Part shown: positions 7,402 through 14,942 of the stretch, piece by piece
Position numbering within the stretch: position 1 is the first letter of the stretch
How the letters are laid out: each line of letters begins with the position of its first letter
Source: Candidatus Omnitrophota bacterium
GTDB lineage: Bacteria; Omnitrophota; Gorgyraeia; Gygaellales; Profunditerraquicolaceae
DNA: 25,446 nucleotides
Assembly: GCA_028717055.1 (NCBI GenBank)
Contig: JAQUOO010000005.1
Coordinates: forward strand, 1-25,446
Direction: 5' to 3'
Made by a program: the position numbers and the translations under genes
Notes under the pieces: generated by a model
Database searches by the model: none
What the model was told of the DNA's origin: nothing
What the model saw: the letters and a program-made list of their open reading frames with translations, nothing else

Positions 7402-7468
7402 GCGCAGAGGAAAGCTCAACTGGCGTTCCAAAAAGGCTAATAAGGGCAGAAGGCCGAATTTAGGCTAA
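7388..7468 (+). CDS. 26-residue highly basic peptide (possible ribosome-associated, bTHX-like)
   Basis: A short ORF overlapping the last 14 bp of the CsgG-family gene in another frame. A near-ideal Shine-Dalgarno AAGGGGG at 7375-7381 lies 6 nt before its ATG, which strongly suggests real translation. The peptide starts MGKRKRRGKLNWRSKK and ends ANKGRRPNLG; about half its residues are Lys or Arg. The layout MGK..RR.GK..WR...KG.RP resembles the 26-27 residue small-subunit protein THX of Thermus, which also starts MGK and contains RRGK, WR and RP. This is resemblance by eye only. It may be RNA- or ribosome-binding. It is followed by a 257-bp stretch without a recognised gene. Confidence 0.6.
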   Translation: MGKRKRRGKLNWRSKKANKGRRPNLG

Positions 7469-7725
7469 GCAAGGTTTTTCTACGCATACTTGCGATCCGC
7501 CCAGGTAAGTTCGGTAGTCTAACAGATTTTAGTTATTTTATCTTAGGGTGGATTCCGGTATTCTTCTCCCGAAAGGTATTTTTATGGCGCATTGTTATTA
7601 TGAATATTGCTGCTTTCACGCTTTTATATGTCTAGGTTTTCCCGCGCGAGCGTCGGCAGAATATCTATTCCCAATTACGGCCAACGCGGCTTCCCGCCAT
7701 TTGTTCAAAATCATATTTTAAGACC
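7469..7725. other. Intergenic stretch, no recognised gene
   Basis: There are 257 bp between the basic peptide and the thiolase-like gene. No tRNA, SRP RNA or 6S-like fold was recognised. A 5-bp GCAAG/CTTGC hairpin lies near its start. One 45-codon ORF (7584-7721) has an AAAGG sequence 7 nt upstream and stops 4 nt before the next gene, but its Cys/aromatic-rich composition looks like chance. The stretch could hold a leader or a small RNA, and I cannot show either. Confidence 0.35.
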
Positions 7726-8721
7726 ATGAGGGCTATCGCATTGATTTCAGGCGGCTTGGATAGTATTCTGGCAGCCAGAATTATCCAGGAAGAAGGAGTT
7801 AAGGTATTGCCTTTGAATTTTAGGATTCCATTTTGCCAGCGTAGTAAGAATGCGAACCAGAATAATGGTATTAGCGCATTGGTGAAAGAAAGCTTGGCCG
7901 AGGAGCTGGAAACAATAGATATAAGCGTTGATTTTCTCGATTTGGTTTTGAAACCCAAGCACGGATTTGGTTCGAATATGAATCCTTGCATAGACTGCAA
8001 GATTTTTATGTTAAGAAAAGCAAAAGAGTTGATGTCAGGTTTTGATGCGCAATTCATAGTTACCGGAGAAGTTTTGGGCCAGAGGCCTATGTCGCAGCAC
8101 AGGAAGGCGTTGGATACCATCGAAAAGGAGAGCGGGCTAAGCGGATTGCTGCTTAGGCCTTTATGCGCCGGGCTCCTTTCAGAGACTCTTCCGGAAAGAG
8201 AAGGATGGGTTAAGCGCCAGAGATTATTTGGATTCAATGGCAGGGAGAGAAGGCCGCAAATGAACTTGGCGGATAAGTTCAACATAAAGAATTATCCCAA
8301 TGCTTCAGGAGGTTGTCTTTTAACCGATACTAATTTTTCCAATAGGTTAAAGGATTTGATAATCCACCGGCAGTTAGGCATAGAAAACGTAGAGTTGCTT
8401 AAAATAGGCAGGCATTTTAGGTTAACTGAAACTGCAAGATTGGTTGTCGGCCGTAACGAAAAAGAAAATAAAGAATTATCCGCAGCAGCCTTGGAAAACG
8501 ACTATTTATTCGCGCCGGATGAGTTTACCGCAGGTCCGACTTGTTTGGGCAAAGGAGAATTCTGCGATGACTTAATCCGGTTATCTGCGCAGATAACCGG
8601 CGCTTATTGTGATTTAAATAATGCTCCGGGCGTTAAAATATTGTATACTCATAAAAGAGAATCGTATTCTATGGAGATCAAGCCTCTTCCCAGGGAGAAA
8701 TTAAGCGTTTTAAGGTTATGA
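7726..8721 (+). CDS. PP-loop ATPase, predicted tRNA thiolase (MnmA/ThiI-like) with C-terminal NFACT-R-like domain
   Basis: A 331-residue protein of the PP-loop ATP pyrophosphatase superfamily, which adenylates a substrate, here probably a tRNA uridine, for sulfur transfer. The loop SGGLDS is at residues 8-13. NMNPCIDCK gives Cys88 and Cys91, TGEVLGQRPMSQHR is at 113-126, and SGGCLLTD gives Cys197, the usual second cysteine of such thiolases. The last 120 residues (from about KIGRHFRLTETARLVVGRNE) resemble the NFACT-R-type RNA-binding module appended to this family. It is not classical MnmA, as the C-terminal domains differ. The exact position modified is unknown. The stop overlaps the amrS start by 4 bp (ATGA), so the two are translationally coupled. 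Confidence 0.85.
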   Translation: MRAIALISGGLDSILAARIIQEEGVKVLPLNFRIPFCQRSKNANQNNGISALVKESLAEELETIDISVDFLDLVLKPKHGFGSNMNPCIDCKIFMLRKAKELMSGFDAQFIVTGEVLGQRPMSQHRKALDTIEKESGLSGLLLRPLCAGLLSETLPEREGWVKRQRLFGFNGRERRPQMNLADKFNIKNYPNASGGCLLTDTNFSNRLKDLIIHRQLGIENVELLKIGRHFRLTETARLVVGRNEKENKELSAAALENDYLFAPDEFTAGPTCLGKGEFCDDLIRLSAQITGAYCDLNNAPGVKILYTHKRESYSMEIKPLPREKLSVLRL

Positions 8722-9734
8722 AAGAAGCGTTACTTTACGAAAAATTAGATAAGGATGCGGTGCATTGTTATTTATGCAGCCACCATTGTAAAATAGCAGA
8801 ACATAAATACGGTTTTTGCGGTGTAAGGCAGAATGTAGGCGGAATTTTGTATACTTATGCTTATGGGAACGTAGCCGTCGCCCAGATTGATCCGGTAGAA
8901 AAAAAACCTCTATATCATTTCTTGCCCGGCACCAAAACATTTTCAATAGCGACATTAGGATGTAATTTTCGTTGCTCTTTCTGCCAGAATTGGGAAATTT
9001 CCCAGCAGCCCGCGAAGTCAGGCACGGATTTAGGAGAAGAGGAGTTTCTTCCGTCAGATATAGCGGAAGAAGCTTTGAGGAATGACTGTAGAAGCATATC
9101 CTATACCTATACCGAGCCGACTATCTTTTTTGAATACGCTTATGAAACTGCTCAGGCAGCTGCCCAGCGCGGCCTGCGTAATATCTTTGTCACTAACGGC
9201 TATATGACCAGGGATTGCATTGCCATGATCCGGCCGTTTTTGGATGCGGCAAATGTGGATCTTAAATTTTTCAATGATAATTCCTATAGAAAATATTGTG
9301 CGGGCAGCCTAAAGCCGGTTATGGATTCGATTCGGTTTATGAAAGAACTGGGGATTTGGGTAGAGGTAACTACTCTGGTTATCCCGGGTGAAAATGATTC
9401 CGCGGAAGAGCTATCCGGCATCGCCAGTTTTATTTCCGGAATTGATAAACACATGCCTTGGCATATTTCCCGTTTCCATCCGGATTATAAATTCCGTAAA
9501 TACGGCTTAACCCCGGAAGAGACTTTAAAAAAAGCTAAATCCATTGGTGAGGCAGCGGGATTGGGCTTTGTTTATATAGGCAATGTCAGCGGTTGGGGGA
9601 ATGATACCGTTTGCCCCAACTGTAAGAAAATATTGATTAAGCGGGAATATTTTAACATTTTGGAGTATAATATAAAAAACAATAGATGCCTTTATTGCCA
9701 GGAAGAAGTGCAGGGGGTGTTTGGGGCGCCTTAA
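8718..9734 (+). CDS. amrS: AmmeMemoRadiSam system radical SAM protein AmrS
   Basis: Radical S-adenosylmethionine enzyme of the AmrS family (338 residues, full length); its physiological substrate is not established. The 4Fe-4S motif CNFRCSFC gives Cys82, Cys86 and Cys89. It is flanked by the family-specific YHFLPGTKTFSIATLGC before and NWEIS after, then SYTYTEPTIFFEYAYETA, VDLKFFND, and WHISRFHPDYKF toward the C terminus. An N-terminal cysteine cluster (Cys17, 20, 24, 34) and a C-terminal pair of CxxC (299/302 and 324/327) probably bind zinc. The usual partners AmrA (AMMECR1) and AmrB (Memo) are not in the window. It overlaps the thiolase-like gene by 4 bp, and the HAD gene follows 16 bp later. 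Confidence 0.92.
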   Translation: MKEALLYEKLDKDAVHCYLCSHHCKIAEHKYGFCGVRQNVGGILYTYAYGNVAVAQIDPVEKKPLYHFLPGTKTFSIATLGCNFRCSFCQNWEISQQPAKSGTDLGEEEFLPSDIAEEALRNDCRSISYTYTEPTIFFEYAYETAQAAAQRGLRNIFVTNGYMTRDCIAMIRPFLDAANVDLKFFNDNSYRKYCAGSLKPVMDSIRFMKELGIWVEVTTLVIPGENDSAEELSGIASFISGIDKHMPWHISRFHPDYKFRKYGLTPEETLKKAKSIGEAAGLGFVYIGNVSGWGNDTVCPNCKKILIKREYFNILEYNIKNNRCLYCQEEVQGVFGAP

Positions 9735-9750
9735 GCCTTAAATAGTAAGA

Positions 9751-10413
9751 ATGAAAATAATAAATCCGGAAAAATGCATTGTTTTCTTTGATTTTGATAA
9801 CACAATCGCTACCTGCGATGTCTTTGATAGCATGCTCCCTCGTTTTTCCCGGGACGACCTCTGGGTTAAACTGGAGAAAGACTGGCAGCGGGGAAAGATT
9901 GGTTCGCACGCCTGCCTTGAGGGTCAGATTAACGGGATAAGTATTACCAAGCAGGCCTTGGATAAGTATTTATCCGGTATAAAGCTCGACCCTTACTTTA
10001 AGAAAATAGTAACTTCGCTTTCCGCAAGTAAAGTCAAGGTTATAGTATTAAGCGATAACTTTGATTATATATTAAAGCGCGTATTGGGTTTTCATTCTAT
10101 CGGTAACCTGAAGGTTTATTCTAATAAGCTTAAGTTCGCCAAAGATAAACTGGTGCCTTGCTTTCCTTTCCGGAGCAAGAAATGCCAGGTTTGCGCCCAT
10201 TGCAAGACAAAAAATCTCTTGGCAAACGTTTCTCCTGATTCTATAATAATCTATGTAGGAGACGGCCGTTCGGATATTTGCCCATCGCAATACGCGGATC
10301 TCGTATTTGCCAAGGACGACTTGCTTAAATACTTTCAGGATAAAAAACTTACCTGTTTTGCCTACGAATCTTTAAAAGACGTCTATAATTATTTTAAAAG
10401 GAGTTTTGAATGA
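9751..10413 (+). CDS. HAD-family phosphatase, MtnX/PHOSPHO-like
   Basis: Haloacid-dehalogenase-type phosphohydrolase of 220 residues. The motif I nucleophile loop FFDFDNT gives Asp14 and Asp16, motif II is VIVLSDNF near 93-100, and motif IV is YVGDGRSDICPSQYADLVFAK near 169-189. A cysteine cluster KKCQVCAHCKTKNLL sits before motif IV, as in PHOSPHO/MtnX-type enzymes (phosphocholine or methylthiopentenyl-phosphate phosphatases). No other methionine-salvage gene is present, so an mtnX name is not justified. Its stop overlaps the start of the aminotransferase by 4 bp, pointing to a shared pathway in which a phosphorylated intermediate is dephosphorylated. Confidence 0.86.
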   Translation: MKIINPEKCIVFFDFDNTIATCDVFDSMLPRFSRDDLWVKLEKDWQRGKIGSHACLEGQINGISITKQALDKYLSGIKLDPYFKKIVTSLSASKVKVIVLSDNFDYILKRVLGFHSIGNLKVYSNKLKFAKDKLVPCFPFRSKKCQVCAHCKTKNLLANVSPDSIIIYVGDGRSDICPSQYADLVFAKDDLLKYFQDKKLTCFAYESLKDVYNYFKRSFE

Positions 10414-11831
10414 GCCAAAAGCTAGCAAATAAAAAATCCAGAGTTAATAATAAGACGCATGACGCCTCCAGCGAACTTTTGGCGTTAGAGTCAAAATACT
10501 CTTCTTGGGGAGATACGGTTCATTACGCCGAAAAACTCAATATCTTTGAGTCTGCTGAAGGAAGTTTTCTCTACGATAATAATGGCGTTGAGTTTCTCGA
10601 CCTGCAGATGTGGTATTCAGCGGTTAACTTTGGCTACAAGAACAAGCGCTTGAATAACGCCCTTAAAAAACAGATTGATACTTTGCCTCAGTTAGCTTGC
10701 CAGTATTTGCATAAAGAGAAAATTTTGCTTGCTGCCAAGATTGCCCGCAGGAACGAAATGGCCTTTGAAGAAAAAGGGAGGGTGCATTTTAATGTCGGGG
10801 GCTCAAGCGCTTTAGAAGATTCGCTCAAGTTAGTCAGAAATCACTCGGGACGCAGTCTCGTTTTTGCTTTTATGGGTGGATATCATGGGAGAACTTTGGC
10901 TGCTTCGGCGATTACCTCGAGTTTTCGTTACCGGGAACATTTCGGGCATTTTGGAGACAGGGCGCATTTTGTGCCTTTTCCTTATTGTTTCAGGTGCCCC
11001 TACGATAAAAAGAAAGATTTTTGCGACCTTTATTGTTTAAAACAATTCGAAAGATTATTCGAGACAGAATATTATTCTATAGTTAATAAGAAATCGAATA
11101 GATGCGAGTTTAGCGCTTTTTATGTTGAGGCGGTGCAGGGGACAGGCGGTTATATTGTTCCGCCGCAAGACTATTTTTCAAATTTGAAAGAAATACTGGA
11201 TAAATACGGAATACTTTTTGTCGATGATGAAATACAGATGGGTTTCTTCAGGACCGGGAAGCTCTGGGCGATTGAGCATTTTAACGTAACTCCGGATATA
11301 ATGGTTTTCGGCAAGGCCTTGACCAACGGCCTTAATCCTATTTCCGGAATTTGGGCAAAAGAAAAGCTTATTTCCCCGGATGTATTCCCTCCGGGTTCGA
11401 CCCATTCGACATTCTCTTCCAATCCTTTGGGAACTGCGGTAGGCCTGGAGGTGATGAAGTTGATTGAAGATTCCAATTTTGCGGTAGAAGTGCCTAAGAA
11501 AGGTCAGTATTTTCTTAGTCGTCTCAAAAAGCTGCAAAAGAAATACCCTCAAATTGGCGATGTCGATGGTTTGGGCCTAGCCTTACGCGTTGAGATATGC
11601 GAGAAAGACGGCTATACTCCAAGTAAAGAATTGGCTGATAAAATAGTAGAATTGGGGCTAAACGGGAATCTCTCCGCAGGAGGAAAGAAGCGCGGTTTGA
11701 TATTGGATATCGGCGGTTATTACAAGAATGTTTTTACCATAGCCCCATCTTTTTATATTACGGAGGAAGAGATTGATTTAGGGGTTGATCTTTTCGAAGA
11801 AGCGCTTTCCAAGGCCTTAAAAAAGTCTTAA
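10410..11831 (+). CDS. Class III PLP-dependent aminotransferase
   Basis: Fold-type I aminotransferase of the ornithine/GABA/acetylornithine class (473 residues). The PLP lysine is Lys302 in MVFGKALTNGLNPISG, the cofactor-binding Asp is in LFVDDEIQMGFFRTGK (Asp272), and VEAVQGTGG starts near 239. NVGGSSALEDSLK and MGGYHGRTLAASA mark the phosphate and ring-stacking regions. The cysteine-bearing insert PYCFRCPYDKKKDFCDLYC (191-209) is typical of the branch related to archaeal aminotransferases and amino-acid racemases. The substrate is not predictable; an omega-amine or diamino acid is the family norm. An N-terminal Lys/Asn-rich extension of about 20 residues is unusual. It is coupled to the HAD gene by a 4-bp overlap, and the arginase-fold gene follows 18 bp later. 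Confidence 0.9.
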   Translation: MSQKLANKKSRVNNKTHDASSELLALESKYSSWGDTVHYAEKLNIFESAEGSFLYDNNGVEFLDLQMWYSAVNFGYKNKRLNNALKKQIDTLPQLACQYLHKEKILLAAKIARRNEMAFEEKGRVHFNVGGSSALEDSLKLVRNHSGRSLVFAFMGGYHGRTLAASAITSSFRYREHFGHFGDRAHFVPFPYCFRCPYDKKKDFCDLYCLKQFERLFETEYYSIVNKKSNRCEFSAFYVEAVQGTGGYIVPPQDYFSNLKEILDKYGILFVDDEIQMGFFRTGKLWAIEHFNVTPDIMVFGKALTNGLNPISGIWAKEKLISPDVFPPGSTHSTFSSNPLGTAVGLEVMKLIEDSNFAVEVPKKGQYFLSRLKKLQKKYPQIGDVDGLGLALRVEICEKDGYTPSKELADKIVELGLNGNLSAGGKKRGLILDIGGYYKNVFTIAPSFYITEEEIDLGVDLFEEALSKALKKS

Positions 11832-11849
11832 TAATAATTTTCCTCCTTT

Positions 11850-12779
11850 ATGCTTAAGCCAAATATCCGTATACTGGATTTTGACGCTAGCGTAAGAATC
11901 CAGTATGACCTTCTAGCTAAATATCCGCATCAGATTATACCTTTGACAGGCCTGGCTCCTTATGCCCGGCTTTGGATGAATGGGAAAACCAGCGAAGCTA
12001 TCCGCCAGCGTATAGAGAAGACAGAGCAGAATCACGTTACCTTCCTCGGGTCAGGGGATTTTCACCATATTAGTTCACTTTTATTAAATCAATTCACAGA
12101 GCCGATTTCACTAATCAATTTTGATTTTCACCCTGATTGGGATATCCTTTCGCCGCGCTGCTCCTGTGGAGCCTGGATAAACCAAGCCTTAAAAAGAAAA
12201 AATATCCTTAAGTGTATTCTCTTCGGGGTTTCTTCAGACGATATCTCAAACCCTTGGATCCACAGCGGGAATCTCGGAGCTTTCAAAAACGATAGGCTGG
12301 AAATTTATCCTTATACTCATGAATGCTCGACCGTTTTTTTAAGGCACGTCCCCGAGAATAAATCTTTAAGACTGCAAAAAGGTTTCTTGAACACAAGAAT
12401 TTATTGGGAAGAGCTAAAGAAGAAAAATCTAAGAGATTTCATTTACTCGATTATAAAAAGTTTGCCTGCGAAAAAAGCCTATGTTTCAATAGACAAGGAT
12501 TGTCTTTGCAGCGAATATGCTCTAACGAATTGGGAAGAAGGGAAACTATCGCTGGATGAGTTGCTTTTGATGCTTAGGCTAATCAGGGATAATTTGGATA
12601 TAGTCGGTTTGGATATTACCGGAGAATATTCCAATATTTTTGTTTCCGGATGGCTAAAAAATCTAATCTCCCGCGCGGATCACCCCAGGGAAGTTAAAGC
12701 GCAAAAATACTCTCAGCCAGAGTTAACCCGTTTAAACGAATCGACTAACCTTAAAATACTGGAAACCTTGTTTCTTTAA
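11850..12779 (+). CDS. Divergent arginase/ureohydrolase-fold protein
   Basis: A 309-residue protein with a full but divergent set of ureohydrolase metal motifs. GSGDFHH (67-73) stands for the usual GGDH, FDFHPDWD (91-98) for DAHxD with Asp92, His94 and Asp96, and VSIDKDCL (212-219) for SxDxD with Asp215 and Asp217. All residues expected to hold two Mn ions are therefore present. Family members hydrolyse guanidino or related C-N bonds (arginine, agmatine, guanidinobutyrate, formiminoglutamate). The Pro after the usual D-P position is absent and the substrate loops differ, so the substrate cannot be named. It is the last gene of the trio with the HAD phosphatase and class III aminotransferase, and it converges with the DegT-type gene with only 15 bp between the ends. 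Confidence 0.8.
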   Translation: MLKPNIRILDFDASVRIQYDLLAKYPHQIIPLTGLAPYARLWMNGKTSEAIRQRIEKTEQNHVTFLGSGDFHHISSLLLNQFTEPISLINFDFHPDWDILSPRCSCGAWINQALKRKNILKCILFGVSSDDISNPWIHSGNLGAFKNDRLEIYPYTHECSTVFLRHVPENKSLRLQKGFLNTRIYWEELKKKNLRDFIYSIIKSLPAKKAYVSIDKDCLCSEYALTNWEEGKLSLDELLLMLRLIRDNLDIVGLDITGEYSNIFVSGWLKNLISRADHPREVKAQKYSQPELTRLNESTNLKILETLFL

Positions 12780-12794
12780 TTTTGATCCCGCCGG

Positions 12795-14006
12795 CTATAT
12801 TTTGCGCACTTTTTCAATCAGACAAGAAATCTCTTTTTTGGAAAGAAAAGTGCTTGTAGTTAAGGTGATGTGCCTTTTGGCGATTGAACGGGCATTAGGG
12901 CAGGATTCGTTACCCACAATGTCTTTAAGATAATCGTAATCCGTGATTGCCGATAGGTATATCTGGGATACTCCTAAACCCGAACCAATCAAGGTATTGA
13001 ATACCCTGCGGCGCCTGTCTTCATCGTCGAAAAGCAAAGTAAGATAAGGGTAATTTGAACGGTTGCCTTGTTGCTCGGTAATCAATTTTATTCCGTGGAC
13101 ATCCTTTAATCCGGCTATATATGCAGATACGACCTGTCTTTGTTTGATAATTTTTTCTTCGAGCCGGGGAAACATCGCATGCCCGATATTTTTTCTTAAC
13201 CCCGATACTTTATGCACGGGAAAGTTGCAGTCGAAATATTCGATAAAGGCTTTCTCGGTTTTCCCCTGGGCCTGCCAGAATACCTGTGGGAGCCTGAAAA
13301 CAAACCAGAATAGCTGCGGCCTGTAGAAAGCAAAGTAGCCTAATAATTCCAAGATTTTCAGGGTTTCTGAAAGCGGCTTATTTTTTGCAACGCATTTAAT
13401 GGCGTTATTGATCGCGTGGGCAAACTCAAGGCCGGTTGTAACTGCCCCTCCTTCATATATGGTAATGCCTTTGCCGCGGCAGAGGCTGTAAAAAGCAAAA
13501 TCTCCCAGCTTTCCGGTTTTTTCGCCTTGATAAGTTGCGCCTAAGCTTTGCGCGCAGTCTTCAATGATGAATATTTTCTTTCCTTTGGCTATTCTTTCTA
13601 TAGCCTGGAGATTCACGGGCAGTCCGGCCAGATGCACGGCTAAAATCGCCAGTATATCGGAGCTATCCGCGCAGAGAGTTTCCAGCTGGTTGTTTTGGAA
13701 ATCGAAATTATCTTTATTAATGTCGCATACCAAAACTTTGAGTCCGGCTCTTTTTATGGCCAGAGGTATAAGAGGGCAGATATAAGATGGAATAAGGATG
13801 GTTTTCTTCAAAGAGAGACTTTTCAAGGCTTCCAATATTATATAAAAAGCGGCTGTTCCCGAATAGGTTACAGCCGCGAAAGGGGCGCTAAAATAGTTTA
13901 TAAAATCTTCTTCCAAAGAGCCATTTTTTCTAAAGATAGTGGAGAGCAAATCTTTAATATGGAGAGGGATGCCGGCTGTAGGTGGTATCTCATGGAATAA
14001 GCTCAT
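12795..14006 (-). CDS. DegT/DnrJ/EryC1/ArnB-family PLP aminotransferase
   Basis: Sugar-aminotransferase-type PLP enzyme of 403 residues, read right to left. The N-terminal part shows FAAVTYSGTAAFYIILEAL (the phosphate-binding SGTAA), IPSYICPLIPLAI and VCDIN. FIIEDCAQSLGATYQGEKTG (146-165) carries the cofactor Asp150. FAFYSLCRGKGITIYEGGAV contains Lys179, five residues after Ser174, as in the family's S-x4-K pattern followed by EGG. Members aminate keto-sugars on nucleotides or lipids. A segment of about 40 aromatic residues (LLGYFAFYRPQLFWFVFRLP) is an unusual insertion that might touch the membrane. No sugar dehydratase or epimerase lies nearby. It is divergent from the SMR pair, with face-to-face promoter candidates between them. 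Confidence 0.9.
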   Translation of the reverse strand: MSLFHEIPPTAGIPLHIKDLLSTIFRKNGSLEEDFINYFSAPFAAVTYSGTAAFYIILEALKSLSLKKTILIPSYICPLIPLAIKRAGLKVLVCDINKDNFDFQNNQLETLCADSSDILAILAVHLAGLPVNLQAIERIAKGKKIFIIEDCAQSLGATYQGEKTGKLGDFAFYSLCRGKGITIYEGGAVTTGLEFAHAINNAIKCVAKNKPLSETLKILELLGYFAFYRPQLFWFVFRLPQVFWQAQGKTEKAFIEYFDCNFPVHKVSGLRKNIGHAMFPRLEEKIIKQRQVVSAYIAGLKDVHGIKLITEQQGNRSNYPYLTLLFDDEDRRRRVFNTLIGSGLGVSQIYLSAITDYDYLKDIVGNESCPNARSIAKRHITLTTSTFLSKKEISCLIEKVRKI

Positions 14007-14013
14007 CTTTACC

Positions 14014-14042
14014 TTAGTTTTTTATACATTTTATGCTAGAAT
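14014..14042 (+). promoter_or_regulatory. Candidate extended -10 promoter for the SMR pair
   Basis: TTAGTT (14014-14019), 17 bp, then TAGAAT (14037-14042), preceded by TGC, which makes an extended -10. It faces and overlaps the minus-strand promoter, so the two divergent units may exclude each other. Confidence 0.4.
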
Positions 14043-14050
14043 GTCTTCAA
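14021..14050 (-). promoter_or_regulatory. Candidate promoter for the DegT-type gene
   Basis: On the minus strand, TTGAAG (14050-14045) and TATAAA (14026-14021) are 18 bp apart. Transcription would start near 14014, giving a leader of only about 8 nt before the ATG at 14006. It overlaps the candidate plus-strand promoter for the SMR pair. Confidence 0.4.
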
Positions 14051-14129
14051 AAGCAAGCGGAGTTATTTAGTTAATCATTGCTATTTTTATAGATTTAGAC
14101 TATTATAGTTCAACCGGAGATAAGTATAG

Positions 14130-14546
14130 ATGTCCCAAAAAAAGTTTACCTTTAAATTGTTATTCTTTCTAGTCTTTACCGACTTTATGGAGACATTTAC
14201 GCATCTTTGCTTTAAAAAGAGCGCCCTTATTGAAAATGAGGTTTCTATAACAAAATTCTCCGAGTTTTTTGTTTTCTTGCAGAGTGTTTTTTCTTCCCCA
14301 TTCCTGTGGCTTGGACTTTTGTCGGTCCTAGGGACATTTATTATCTGGTCTACTTTGCTTTCCAAAGTTGATTTAAGCGTTGCCGTCCCCGTATGCAGTT
14401 TTAGTTATATACTCATACCTTTAGCTTCCATCGTCTTCCTGCACGAAAAGGTAAGCCTTTTCAGGTGGTCAGGAGTATTATTCATACTGTTGGGAGTTAT
14501 TTTTGTTTCTTTAAGCGCTTCAGAGAAAGAGCGGGCCTTAGAATGA
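14130..14546 (+). CDS. SMR/EamA-type four-helix membrane protein, subunit A
   Basis: A 138-residue membrane protein of the small multidrug resistance/EamA half-size type, which includes ArnE/ArnF lipid-sugar flippase subunits. Hydrophobic helices lie at about 8-25, 48-70, 76-98 and 105-125. The third and fourth show the family pattern LSKVDLSVAVPVCSFSYILIPLASIVFLHEKVSLFRWSG (as two parts: VDLSVAVPV and LHEKVSLFRW), then GVIFVSLSA. TDFMETFTHLCFKKSA at the N terminus carries Glu21, a possible counterpart of the Glu in SMR helix 1. The stop overlaps the ATG of a homologous second gene by 4 bp, so a heterodimer is likely. The substrate is unknown. Confidence 0.82.
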   Translation: MSQKKFTFKLLFFLVFTDFMETFTHLCFKKSALIENEVSITKFSEFFVFLQSVFSSPFLWLGLLSVLGTFIIWSTLLSKVDLSVAVPVCSFSYILIPLASIVFLHEKVSLFRWSGVLFILLGVIFVSLSASEKERALE

Positions 14547-14923
14547 AACGGGAGCTTGTTTTTATCCTATCTTTGATAGCTCTTACCAGTGTTTGTGATA
14601 CTATAAACCAATTATTTCTAAAATCCGCAATCAATTCCTTGGTTTCCCCCAGAGGTAATATTAAAGCGGTATTAAAATTCATTATTCAATTAATTCTTAT
14701 CCCGCGGGTTTGGATCAGTTTTCTCTTTAGCGTAATTTCCTTGTGCATATGGCTATTTGTTTTGTCACAGGTAGACTTGAGTTTTGCGTTCTCCGCAGAC
14801 AGCATGCATTACATATTTATTGCCGTTGCCTCGCGTTTCATCCTGAAAGAAAAAGTTTGCTTAAAACGATGGATTGGAATAGTTTTGATCGTGGTAGGCA
14901 TAATGGTGGTTAGCCTGAGTTAA
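14543..14923 (+). CDS. SMR/EamA-type four-helix membrane protein, subunit B
   Basis: Second member of the pair, 126 residues from the ATG at 14543, which overlaps the first gene's TGA. A longer reading from a GTG at 14465 would run 81 bp into the first gene and add a polar tail, so it was not used. Four helices are visible. The start is MKRELVFILSLIALTSVCD followed by TINQLFLKSA, the centre is VISLCIWLFVLSQVDLSFAF, and the end is FILKEKVCLKRWIGIVLIVV. This closely parallels subunit A (VDLS, EKV, RW). Paired SMR genes usually make an asymmetric antiparallel dimer. Asp and Asn replace the Glu region of subunit A, suggesting the halves are specialised. Confidence 0.82.
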   Translation: MKRELVFILSLIALTSVCDTINQLFLKSAINSLVSPRGNIKAVLKFIIQLILIPRVWISFLFSVISLCIWLFVLSQVDLSFAFSADSMHYIFIAVASRFILKEKVCLKRWIGIVLIVVGIMVVSLS

Positions 14924-14942
14924 TTCAAAATTACTCGCTGAG

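Noticed and set aside
7584..7721. 45-codon ORF in the gap before the thiolase-like gene
   Set aside because: It has a weak AAAGG site but a Cys/aromatic-rich composition typical of chance ORFs; kept only as a remark in the findings.
7665..8285. 206-codon minus-strand open frame
   Set aside because: It is the antisense shadow of the PP-loop gene, with no ribosome site and no recognisable domain.
14465..14542. Longer GTG-started version of SMR subunit B
   Set aside because: It would overlap subunit A by 81 bp and add a polar 26-residue tail; the ATG at 14543 makes a standard 4-bp overlap and starts the first helix directly.
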